Below are positions 1-4,650 of a stretch of DNA of 5,403 bases, piece by piece. Made by a program: the position numbers and the translations under genes. Source of the stretch: CAZYTO01 sp964650405 (GTDB lineage: Bacteria > Acidobacteriota > Thermoanaerobaculia > Gp7-AA8); assembly GCA_964650405.1 (NCBI GenBank), contig CAZYTO010000332.1, forward strand, positions 1-5,403, given 5' to 3'. A model generated the notes under the pieces. That model saw only the letters and a program-made list of their open reading frames with translations, was not told the origin of the DNA and did not search any database. How positions within the stretch are numbered: the stretch's first letter is position 1; the number at the start of each line of letters is the position of its first letter.

Positions 1-190
1 GGGGCGGATTGAGAATGAAGATCAGGCTGTAATCGAGGGACGCCTGGGTCATGTTAGCCTGAAAGTAGCGGGTAAGGATGGCAAGAACGCAGGGCAACGC
101 GAACAGCACCGAGAGAATGATCAAGCGCCGGGCCCGGCACTGCTGGCGGATCGTCAGCCAGAAAACCGAGCCCCAGATCGATAGATCCAG
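1..190 (-). CDS. N-terminus of probable ABC-2-type membrane permease (partial, start unclear)
   Basis: A minus-strand frame entering from base 190 and open to the window edge reads LDLSIWGSVFWLTIRQQ, then a basic stretch (CRARR), a hydrophobic segment (LIILSVLFALPCVLAIL, about residues 23-39) and a second hydrophobic start (YSLIFILNPP). A short amphipathic N-terminus, an Arg-rich turn and then the first membrane span is the usual beginning of ABC-2-type permease subunits, so an inner-membrane export role is inferred. Third-position G/C is 35 of 41 codons from base 178 downward in this frame, against 17 of 38 in the overlapping DUF692 frame, so this is the real coding frame here. No ATG, GTG or TTG start lies in frame nearby. 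The CTG at 190-188, with GGGG a few bases upstream, is my best guess. It follows the DUF692 gene directly and probably belongs to the same operon. Only 63 residues are visible, so the family call is tentative. Confidence 0.55.
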   Translation of the reverse strand, partial: MDLSIWGSVFWLTIRQQCRARRLIILSVLFALPCVLAILTRYFQANMTQASLDYSLIFILNPP

Positions 191-1022
191 AGAACGCCCC
201 GAAGCGCGGCGCGGTGCAGAAGGTGCACTGGCTGGCGGCGTGGCCGACGGACGGCACGGCCGGACCGAGGAGCTCGAAGATGACCGCTTCGACGTTCGGG
301 GCGATTGCCAGGATCGCTTGCATGCGTTCGAGGGTCTCGTCGCGCGTCACCCTCGAGTGGACGTCGACCTGCAGCCCGCGATCCTCGGTGCCGCAGGCCA
401 CGTGGATCTCGCGAACGGCGTCGAGGTCGAGCTCGTCGAGAAACGCGGCTGTGTCGCAGATGCCGTTGTGTGCGTCGCACTCGAGGTTGTAGACATCGAG
501 CAGGATCCCGCAGCCGGTGCGGTGGACGATCTCATTGAGGAAGCCGGCCGACGTGTAGTCGCCGCCGGCGTCGGGGAAGAGGTTGACGACGTGCTCGAGG
601 AGGAACGGCTTCGCATACCGGCGAAGCACGGCCTCGATGCGCCGGCAGATCAGCGACAACGTCTCCTCCGTGCGGGGCGGCACGAGCATCGTCCCGAGGT
701 GCTCGCCGCCGGCGCTGACATAGCCGAGGTGCTCGCTGTGCCACGCCGGGTCGAGCTCCGCCATCAGCGTGTCGACGAGGCGGAAATAGTCACCGTTCAT
801 CGCATCGGCCGAGGCGATGGAGAGGCCCACGCCGTGAAGGGTGATGCGCGCGCGCTGGGCAATGGCCCGCAACTCGGCCAGCGTCTCGCCCGGAATCCAG
901 GGCACGCCGGCGCGCAGGGTGGCCGCGGCGTCGGGCGTGACCTCGACGATCTCGGCGAACGGAAGCACCCTTTCGACGAATCGCGGGTCACGCCCTTCGT
1001 AGTTGACGCCGATGCAAATCAC
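54..1022 (-). CDS. DUF692 / MNIO-family iron oxidative enzyme (putative RiPP-modifying)
   Basis: Starts with GTG (MICIGVNYEG) and has the landmarks of the DUF692 TIM-barrel family: HGVGLS (H63), SEHLGY (E97, H98), H108, a LEHVVNLF strand (E143, H144; many relatives have LEN), GILLDVYNL (D176, N179) followed by AHN (H185), REIHVA (H207), DVHS (H222) and a late FELLGPAVPS (E250). These His/Asp/Glu/Asn residues match positions that bind the two or three irons in MbnB and TglH, which oxidise cysteine residues of precursor peptides. A similar action on the 76-aa peptide encoded just upstream is inferred. The GTG overlaps that gene's TGA (GTGA) and has no ribosome site of its own, so translation is probably coupled. 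Residues 261-277 include CTFC (C266, C269). After about residue 277 (base 192) third-position G/C collapses and the permease frame takes over, so the last 45 residues are probably read-through. The true C-terminus lies near base 190. The family call is firm; the substrate is inferred. Confidence 0.85.
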   Translation of the reverse strand: MICIGVNYEGRDPRFVERVLPFAEIVEVTPDAAATLRAGVPWIPGETLAELRAIAQRARITLHGVGLSIASADAMNGDYFRLVDTLMAELDPAWHSEHLGYVSAGGEHLGTMLVPPRTEETLSLICRRIEAVLRRYAKPFLLEHVVNLFPDAGGDYTSAGFLNEIVHRTGCGILLDVYNLECDAHNGICDTAAFLDELDLDAVREIHVACGTEDRGLQVDVHSRVTRDETLERMQAILAIAPNVEAVIFELLGPAVPSVGHAASQCTFCTAPRFGAFSGSIDLGLGFLADDPPAVPGPALDHSLGAVRVALRSCHPYPLLSG

Positions 1023-1249
1023 CGCACGACGCCGTTGAAGCCCTGGACGCCACCCAGCAGCGGATCCGGATCGCCGCCGTGGATGATCACGTCGATGCCG
1101 AGAAGCCCGCAGGAGAGACAGCCGTTGAGCTTGAAGATCTGGTCGAACGCCGCGTGCACGACGTCGGACGTGATCCTCGCGCCCGGATTCGCCGACAGTC
1201 TCACTGTCTTCCCCGTAAGTCTGCTGGGTACTGCTTTCGCGTCAGTCAT
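1019..1249 (-). CDS. Candidate RiPP precursor peptide with CxxC core (76 aa)
   Basis: A 76-residue peptide. A GTG at 1255 would give 78 residues, but ATG at 1249 sits about 8 nt after a strong AAGGAGG site (1264-1258) and is preferred. Residues 1-25 are polar and basic (SRLTGKTVRLSANPGAR). Residues 26-41 form a likely helix (ITSDVVHAAFDQIFKL). Next comes NGCLSCGLLGID (C44, C47, D53), then VIIHGGDPDPLLGG (H57, G58, G59, D60) and a Gly-rich tail ending GVVR. There is no signal peptide. The layout (conserved-looking leader helix, then a compact Cys/Gly/Asp segment) and the stop-start overlap with the DUF692 enzyme gene make it the probable substrate of that enzyme, with C44 and C47 the likely modified residues. 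I recognise no named family. It could instead be a small partner or metal-binding protein, because the C-terminal part is longer than many cores. Confidence 0.7.
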   Translation of the reverse strand: MTDAKAVPSRLTGKTVRLSANPGARITSDVVHAAFDQIFKLNGCLSCGLLGIDVIIHGGDPDPLLGGVQGFNGVVR

Positions 1250-1257
1250 GTTCACTC

Positions 1258-1264
1258 CTCCTTG
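1258..1264 (-). promoter_or_regulatory. Strong ribosome binding site of the peptide gene
   Basis: AAGGAGG on the minus strand, followed by AGTGAAC and ATG at 1249. The spacing favours the ATG at 1249 over the in-frame GTG at 1255, which would be too close. It is one of only two near-consensus sites in the window, suggesting high expression of the peptide relative to the coupled enzyme. Confidence 0.75.
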
Positions 1265-1274
1265 ATTACCTGGA

Positions 1275-1304
1275 GTAGTGCGGAAGTCAGGGCGAGCGTT
1301 TCAA
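1275..1304 (-). promoter_or_regulatory. Possible promoter of the peptide-DUF692 operon
   Basis: On the minus strand TTGAAA (1304-1299) resembles a -35 box. At 18 bp spacing CACTAC (1280-1275) is a weak -10 candidate. Transcription from it would start near 1268, just before the ribosome site. The -10 match is poor, so this is a guess supported mainly by position. Confidence 0.3.
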
Positions 1305-1310
1305 AACCCG

Positions 1311-1322
1311 ACGTGATCACGT
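1311..1322. promoter_or_regulatory. 12-bp perfect palindrome, possible operator
   Basis: ACGTGATCACGT is self-complementary over all 12 bases. It sits 6 bp upstream of the putative -35 box of the peptide operon and about 85 bp before the divergent transporter gene. A dimeric regulator could bind here and control one or both directions. No regulator gene is in the window. Confidence 0.4.
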
Positions 1323-1343
1323 GACACGCCTTGCGACGACCCA

Positions 1344-1389
1344 CGTAACCCCGTAACCTCGCAACCCCGCAACCCGTCTTTCGCAACCC
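1344..1389. repeat. Five copies of an 8-bp repeat CGYAACCY
   Basis: Units are CGTAACCC (1344-1351), CGTAACCT (1352-1359), CGCAACCC (1360-1367), CGCAACCC (1368-1375), a 6-base GTCTTT spacer, then CGCAACCC (1382-1389). The array fills the space between the palindrome and the start of the transporter gene. It may be a simple tandem expansion or a set of binding sites; its 8-bp period does not match a helical turn. Confidence 0.8.
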
Positions 1390-1395
1390 CGCACA

Positions 1396-1401
1396 TACAA
1401 T
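1396..1401 (+). promoter_or_regulatory. TACAAT -10 box 7 nt before the MFS start (likely leaderless)
   Basis: TACAAT is followed by exactly seven bases (CACCGTC) and the GTG at 1409. There is no Shine-Dalgarno site before this start, and a transcript from this box would begin at or next to the GTG, giving a leaderless mRNA. No convincing -35 box is seen 16-18 bp upstream, where the 8-bp repeats lie. Confidence 0.5.
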
Positions 1402-1408
1402 CACCGTC

Positions 1409-2677
1409 GTGCCGACCTCCCGAAAACCCCTGACCCGCAACCAGCTCCGCGGCTTCTGGGCTGCCTGGGCCGGCTGGACGTTCGACGGGATGGACTCGTT
1501 CATCTATGCGCTCGTCCTGGTTCCCGCGCTTGGCGAGCTTCTGCCGCGCTCGGGCATCGCCGCGACGCCGGCCAACACCGGTTTCTACGGGAGCGTCCTC
1601 TTCGCGATGTTCCTGGCCGGCTGGGGTTGTTCCACGGTTTGGGGGCCGGTGGCGGATCGGTTCGGACGGGTGCGCACGCTGATGCTCACCATCCTCTGCT
1701 TCTCGCTCTTCACCCTCCTCGGTGCCCTGGCGGCGAACGTCTGGCAACTGGCGATCTTCCGTCTGCTGGCGGGGGTGGGCATCGGCGGGGAGTGGTCGAT
1801 CGGCGGGACCTTCGTCGCCGAGGAGTGGCCGGAGGACCGCAGGAAGCTGGGAGCGGGCCTTATGCACACCGGTTACTACGCCGGGTTCTTCCTGGCGGCG
1901 ATCGCCAACTACGTCATCGGCGCGCGGTACGGCTGGCGCTGGATGTTCGTCGTGGGCGGCCTCCCGGTCCTGCTGGTGGGATGGATCCGTTACGGAGTGC
2001 GCGAATCGGCGCGGTGGGAGGCGCGCAAGGGCTCCGGGATGGGCGATGCGTTTCTGGCCCTCTTCACTCCGCGATACGCCCGCCGAACGGTCATCAACTC
2101 GCTGCTGGTCCTGGCGTCGATCGTGGGATTGTGGGCGGGATCGGTCTACGTGCCGGCGTCGGTCACGCAGATCGCCCTCCGGGAGGGATTCGCGGCGGCG
2201 CAGGCGGCGCGACTGGCGTCGTACGGCACGATGATCCTGGCCGCGGGCACGATCGCCGGCTGCATCGCGCTGCCCTCTATCGCCGAAGCGCTCGGCCGGC
2301 GCCTGACGCTCGGTGCGTTCTTCGGCGTGATGGGTGCCGCCATCGCCGCTGGTTTCGGTTTCGTCCTCTACCTCCCCCACGCGCTCGGTCCGTTCTTCGT
2401 CGTGCTCTTTTTCCTCGGCCTCGGCGGCGCCAATTTCGCCGTGTACACGCTCTGGCTTCCGGAGCAGTACGGCACGGAATGCCGCGCCAGCGCCTTCGCC
2501 TTCATCACTTCGGTGGGACGGTTCGCCGGCGCGGCCATCACCTTCCTCGTCGGCGCCGGCGTGGCGCACTACCACACCATCGGCAAACCCGTGGCCTTTA
2601 CGGCTGTCGCGTTCGTCGCCGGCATGCTGCTTCTGCCACTGGCAGAGGAGACGCGCGGCCGGCCGTTGCCGGGCTGA
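1409..2677 (+). CDS. MFS transporter, metabolite:H+ symporter type
   Basis: A 422-aa integral membrane protein with the length and twelve-helix pattern of the major facilitator superfamily. After a short basic N-terminus comes WTFDGMDSFIYALVL (residues 23-37), the helix-1 signature with an acidic pair seen in aromatic acid, sialate and carboxylate symporters. The loop 2-3 motif GPVADRFGRVRT is at 79-90, helix 4 RLLAGVGIGGEWS at 118-130, a weaker second-half copy PSIAEALGRRLT at 289-300, PEQYGTECRASAF at 351-363, and the typical ETRGRPLPG end. It probably imports a carboxylate or related small metabolite driven by protons; the substrate cannot be told from sequence. The start is GTG, preceded by TACAAT and no ribosome site. 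It is divergent from the peptide operon and shares its control region, but nothing else ties it to that pathway. Confidence 0.88.
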   Translation: MPTSRKPLTRNQLRGFWAAWAGWTFDGMDSFIYALVLVPALGELLPRSGIAATPANTGFYGSVLFAMFLAGWGCSTVWGPVADRFGRVRTLMLTILCFSLFTLLGALAANVWQLAIFRLLAGVGIGGEWSIGGTFVAEEWPEDRRKLGAGLMHTGYYAGFFLAAIANYVIGARYGWRWMFVVGGLPVLLVGWIRYGVRESARWEARKGSGMGDAFLALFTPRYARRTVINSLLVLASIVGLWAGSVYVPASVTQIALREGFAAAQAARLASYGTMILAAGTIAGCIALPSIAEALGRRLTLGAFFGVMGAAIAAGFGFVLYLPHALGPFFVVLFFLGLGGANFAVYTLWLPEQYGTECRASAFAFITSVGRFAGAAITFLVGAGVAHYHTIGKPVAFTAVAFVAGMLLLPLAEETRGRPLPG

Positions 2678-2707
2678 CACGGATTCCCTGCCTTCCGATC
2701 GGGCTGA

Positions 2708-2722
2708 GCCGGGGATCCCGGC
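2708..2722 (+). terminator. Short GC hairpin after the MFS gene
   Basis: GCCGGG (2708-2713), loop GAT, CCCGGC (2717-2722): a perfect 6-bp stem in the 80-base gap between the transporter stop and the next gene. What follows is ATCTCCTTCGC, not a T run, so it is at best a weak or non-canonical terminator. Confidence 0.35.
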
Positions 2723-2757
2723 ATCTCCTTCGCTACCTCTAGTGCGCAGGAGGTCAT

Positions 2758-3063
2758 ATGCGAAAACTGTCGCGACTGGCATCCGTTGCCCTGCTGGCGG
2801 GGCTCCTCTCCGCCACAGCCGCCGAGGCGAGAACGCGGATCTATGTACAGATCGGCCCGCCGCCGCTCGTCGTGGAGAGACAGGTCCTCAGCCCGGGCTC
2901 TGGATACGTCTGGGTTCCTGGACATCACGTCTGGACCGGTAGCAGGTACGTCTGGGTGCGCGGCTCCTGGATGCTGGCCCCTCGGTATCACCGGTACTGG
3001 GTCTCCGGCCGATGGAGTCACGAACGCCGCGGCTATTACTGGACCGATGGGTATTGGCGGTAG
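2758..3063 (+). CDS. Secreted YXWGXW-repeat protein
   Basis: A 101-aa exported protein. Residues 1-24 are a classical signal peptide: basic MRKLSR, hydrophobic LASVALLAGLLSA, likely cleavage after AEA. The mature part has Y/W-rich repeats of the YXWGXW family: YVWVPGHHVW (50-59), YVWVRGSWML (64-73), YWVSGRWSHE (80-89) and YYWTDGYWR (93-101), ending on the last repeat. The family is found in the envelopes of many Gram-negative bacteria and its biochemical role is not known. A strong AGGAGGT (2748-2754) sits 3 nt before the ATG, a slightly short spacing. It lies 80 bases after the transporter gene, with a hairpin between, so it is probably expressed separately. The family call rests on the clear repeat pattern and the signal peptide. 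Confidence 0.85.
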   Translation: MRKLSRLASVALLAGLLSATAAEARTRIYVQIGPPPLVVERQVLSPGSGYVWVPGHHVWTGSRYVWVRGSWMLAPRYHRYWVSGRWSHERRGYYWTDGYWR

Positions 3064-3117
3064 CGCACCCGCTTAGAAATGAGCTCGAAGGGGCGTCTGC
3101 AACGGGCATCGATTGAG

Positions 3118-3123
3118 TACACT
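3118..3123 (+). promoter_or_regulatory. Possible -10 box (TACACT) of the GAF gene
   Basis: TACACT in the 99-base gap before the GAF-domain gene would start transcription near 3130, leaving a leader of about 32 bases. No clear -35 box and no ribosome site are seen. The rest of the gap shows nothing recognisable. Confidence 0.25.
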
Positions 3124-3162
3124 CATGGCGGGGATGGCTTGAACGCCGATCCCGCCTGAGCC

Positions 3163-3579
3163 ATGTTCGAAACGAACCCTGCCCATCAGACGTTCCTCGA
3201 ATCGCTGCTGGCGCGCCTCGGCGGCGTGGCCGGGACGGTGCATGAACAGCGCGGCGAGGATCTCTACCTCACGGCGGCGCACAACATCCCTCCGCCGGTC
3301 GTAGCGATCGTCGCGCATGTCCCGCACGGAAAGGGCATGGCCGGCATCGCCCAGGTGAAGAAGCAGCCGGTGCAGACCTGCAACCTGCAGACGGACGACA
3401 GCGGCGCGATCAAGCCGGGAGCGAAGGCGGTCAACGCCCAGGCAGCCATCGCCCTGCCGGTGCTCGGCCACGGCGGCGAGGTTCGCGCCGTGGTCGGCGT
3501 CGCCTGGAACGACGAGCGCCAGATCGGGGCGGAAGTCGAACAGTCGATCCTGGCGATGGCGGCGGAGCTGCCGTCTTAG
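3163..3579 (+). CDS. Stand-alone GAF-domain protein
   Basis: A 138-aa soluble protein made of a single GAF-like sensor domain. The order fits the fold: an N-terminal helix (THxxFLESLLARL type, residues 8-19), strand GTVHEQRGEDLYLTAAHN (24-41) with the common 'L.L.A...' pattern, PHGKGMAGIAQVKKQPVQTCNL (54-75, the usual G.G..G.....P. turn), then AAIALPVLGHGGEVRAVVGVAW (94-115) and a closing helix EVEQSILAMAAELP. GAF domains bind small ligands such as cyclic nucleotides, heme or formate, or sense redox state; C73 is the only cysteine. No output domain is attached, so it would act through a partner. There is no Shine-Dalgarno site before the ATG. Its TAG stop touches the TGA of the convergent DUF1304 gene. 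The ligand is unknown. Confidence 0.75.
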   Translation: MFETNPAHQTFLESLLARLGGVAGTVHEQRGEDLYLTAAHNIPPPVVAIVAHVPHGKGMAGIAQVKKQPVQTCNLQTDDSGAIKPGAKAVNAQAAIALPVLGHGGEVRAVVGVAWNDERQIGAEVEQSILAMAAELPS

Positions 3580-3948
3580 TCATCTACAGACGTAGACAAG
3601 CACCGCCGCCAATGCACCCGGCAGCGCTTGCATCACGAGGATGGAGCGCTTCGTCGTGAGGCCGCCGTAAAGGCCGGCCACGATGACGCAGCCAAGGAAG
3701 AAGAGCCGCACGCGGAGCGCGTCGTCACCGGCGAACGTTCCGAAGGCGCCCCACAACAGCCCCGCGGCGAGGAAACCGTTGTACAGCCCCTGGTTCGCGG
3801 CGAGCTTCGCCGATCCCTCGGCCAGCTCGGGCGAGAGGCCGAAGATGCGCCGTCCCTTCGGCGTGTTCCAGAGGAACATCTCCAGGTAAAGGAAGAGCAG
3901 GTGCAGGACGGCGACGAAGGTCAGGGCGGCGACGGCCAGGATGGGCAT
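3580..3948 (-). CDS. DUF1304 small membrane protein
   Basis: A 122-aa protein with about four membrane spans: ILAVAALTFVAVLHLLFLYLEMFLW (3-27), a segment with GLYNGFLAAGLLWGAFGTF (54-72), RLFFLGCVIVAGLYGGLT (80-97) and SILVMQALPGALAAVLVYV (102-120). The LEMFLWNTPKGRRIFGLSPE and LAANQGLYNGFLAAGL stretches are the hallmark of the DUF1304 family, whose full length is about 120 residues, so the gene is intact. The family's function is not established. It follows the V4R-like gene after only 12 bases on the same strand, indicating an operon, and has no strong ribosome site. Its stop codon abuts that of the convergent GAF gene with no spacer. Confidence 0.88.
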   Translation of the reverse strand: MPILAVAALTFVAVLHLLFLYLEMFLWNTPKGRRIFGLSPELAEGSAKLAANQGLYNGFLAAGLLWGAFGTFAGDDALRVRLFFLGCVIVAGLYGGLTTKRSILVMQALPGALAAVLVYVCR

Positions 3949-3960
3949 GGTTGCTCGGTC

Positions 3961-4530
3961 TCACTTTCCCCAGGTCAGTTGCCACTGGCATTCGGCGTCA
4001 CCCCGCGTCATGCAGACGAGGTGATCGATGAGGTGCCGTTTGGCGCCGGTCATCTCGGCCGCACCTTCGAACCATCCCGTGAGCCGCGCGCAGTGCGCCT
4101 CCTGTGACGGAAACTCGATCAGGCGGACGAGCGCCGATCCGGCCGTCTCGTTCTCGACGATGAGCTTCCCGTGGCTGTGGACGGTCGACCAGAGGCTCGA
4201 GGCCTTGTGCAGCAGGGCGGCCGGCGTGAGAACGATGGTCAGGAAGCGGTAGACGCCGACGGCGTCCGCCAGTTCGGCGCGTCCCGCCCGCCGGCCGAAC
4301 GCGTCGAGCGACTCGCCTTTGGCCCTGGCTGCTTCCACCGTGAGCCGGTTGAGCGTGAACTCCGGGACTTTCTGGGTGGCCAGGATGGAGTGCTGCCCGG
4401 CCAGCTCCCGGTCCGCCGCGGGGAGCGCGGCCAGCGCCCGCAAGTGTTGTTCGGAGGAGAGGTCCTTCTCGATGAACTTCAGCAGACTCCGAAGGATCGC
4501 TCCCTTGGTCGTCGCTTCGCTGTCGGGCAT
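3961..4530 (-). CDS. V4R / heme-NO-binding-like sensor protein (189 aa)
   Basis: The ATG at 4530 (MPDSEATTKG) gives 189 residues. An upstream in-frame start at 4641 would read through a large hairpin with low-complexity sequence and is rejected. The N-terminal part (residues 8-130) is mostly helical, with VYRFLTIVLTPAALLHKASSLWSTVHSHG (93-121). The C-terminal part (132-187) is SALVRLIEFP, then an amphipathic helix and LVCMTRGDAECQWQLTW (171-187). An ending of the form 'C..RGD..C.W.L.W' is shared by V4R, heme-NO-binding-like and DUF2378-type ligand-sensing domains. Cysteines are C147, C173 and C181. A small-molecule or redox sensor role is inferred; no output domain is present. TACAAT lies exactly 7 nt before the ATG. 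The DUF1304 gene follows 12 nt downstream. The exact family is uncertain. Confidence 0.65.
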   Translation of the reverse strand: MPDSEATTKGAILRSLLKFIEKDLSSEQHLRALAALPAADRELAGQHSILATQKVPEFTLNRLTVEAARAKGESLDAFGRRAGRAELADAVGVYRFLTIVLTPAALLHKASSLWSTVHSHGKLIVENETAGSALVRLIEFPSQEAHCARLTGWFEGAAEMTGAKRHLIDHLVCMTRGDAECQWQLTWGK

Positions 4531-4537
4531 GTCGCCG

Positions 4538-4543
4538 ATTGTA
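4538..4543 (-). promoter_or_regulatory. TACAAT -10 box 7 nt before the V4R-like start (likely leaderless)
   Basis: On the minus strand TACAAT (4543-4538) is followed by seven bases (CGGCGAC) and the ATG at 4530, with no Shine-Dalgarno site. The spacing is identical to that before the MFS gene. It supports both the short start and a leaderless mRNA. No clear -35 box is seen. Confidence 0.5.
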
Positions 4544-4593
4544 CGCGGTCCGGCGAACGCTCCCGAGCATGCGTGAAGGTCGTCACCTTCCCG

Positions 4594-4637
4594 CCCACGG
4601 GGTTCGGCACGACCGCGTCGTGCCGAACCCCCGTGGG
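4594..4637. terminator. Large hairpin between epoxide hydrolase and V4R-like genes
   Basis: Arms 4594-4613 and 4617-4637 pair around a CGC loop: a perfect 13-bp inner stem (GGTTCGGCACGAC / GTCGTGCCGAACC), then one extra base bulged on the right arm, then CCCACGG / CCGTGGG. It lies 13 bases after the epoxide hydrolase stop on the minus strand, the right place for a transcription terminator, but neither side has a T run. It may be a factor-assisted terminator, an mRNA-stabilising hairpin or a member of a dispersed palindromic repeat family. Confidence 0.7.
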
Positions 4638-4650
4638 GCAAGCCGCCGAA

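Noticed and set aside
54..190. C-terminal 45 residues of the DUF692 frame as a real domain
   Set aside because: Third-position base use is poor and another frame codes a membrane segment with the genome's normal codon pattern.
1250..1255. GTG at 1255 as start of the peptide gene
   Set aside because: It lies almost on top of the AAGGAGG site; the ATG at 1249 has proper spacing.
78..1265. Long plus-strand open frame (395 codons) opposite the DUF692 and peptide genes
   Set aside because: Its protein is low-complexity and charged, with no recognisable domain, and lies exactly antisense to a well-conserved family; it is a shadow of high G+C coding.
1301..2782. Minus-strand open frame of 493 codons opposite the MFS gene
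   Set aside because: The translation is Arg/Glu/Asp-rich without structure, while the plus strand encodes a clear MFS protein with all motifs.
2569..3021. Minus-strand open frame of 150 codons antisense to the YXWGXW gene
   Set aside because: No family resemblance; the plus-strand gene has a signal peptide, repeats and a ribosome site.
4531..4641. Longer N-terminus for the V4R-like protein from an upstream start at 4641
   Set aside because: The extra 37 residues are encoded by the large hairpin and by low-complexity sequence, and the TACAAT box 7 nt before 4530 argues for the shorter form.
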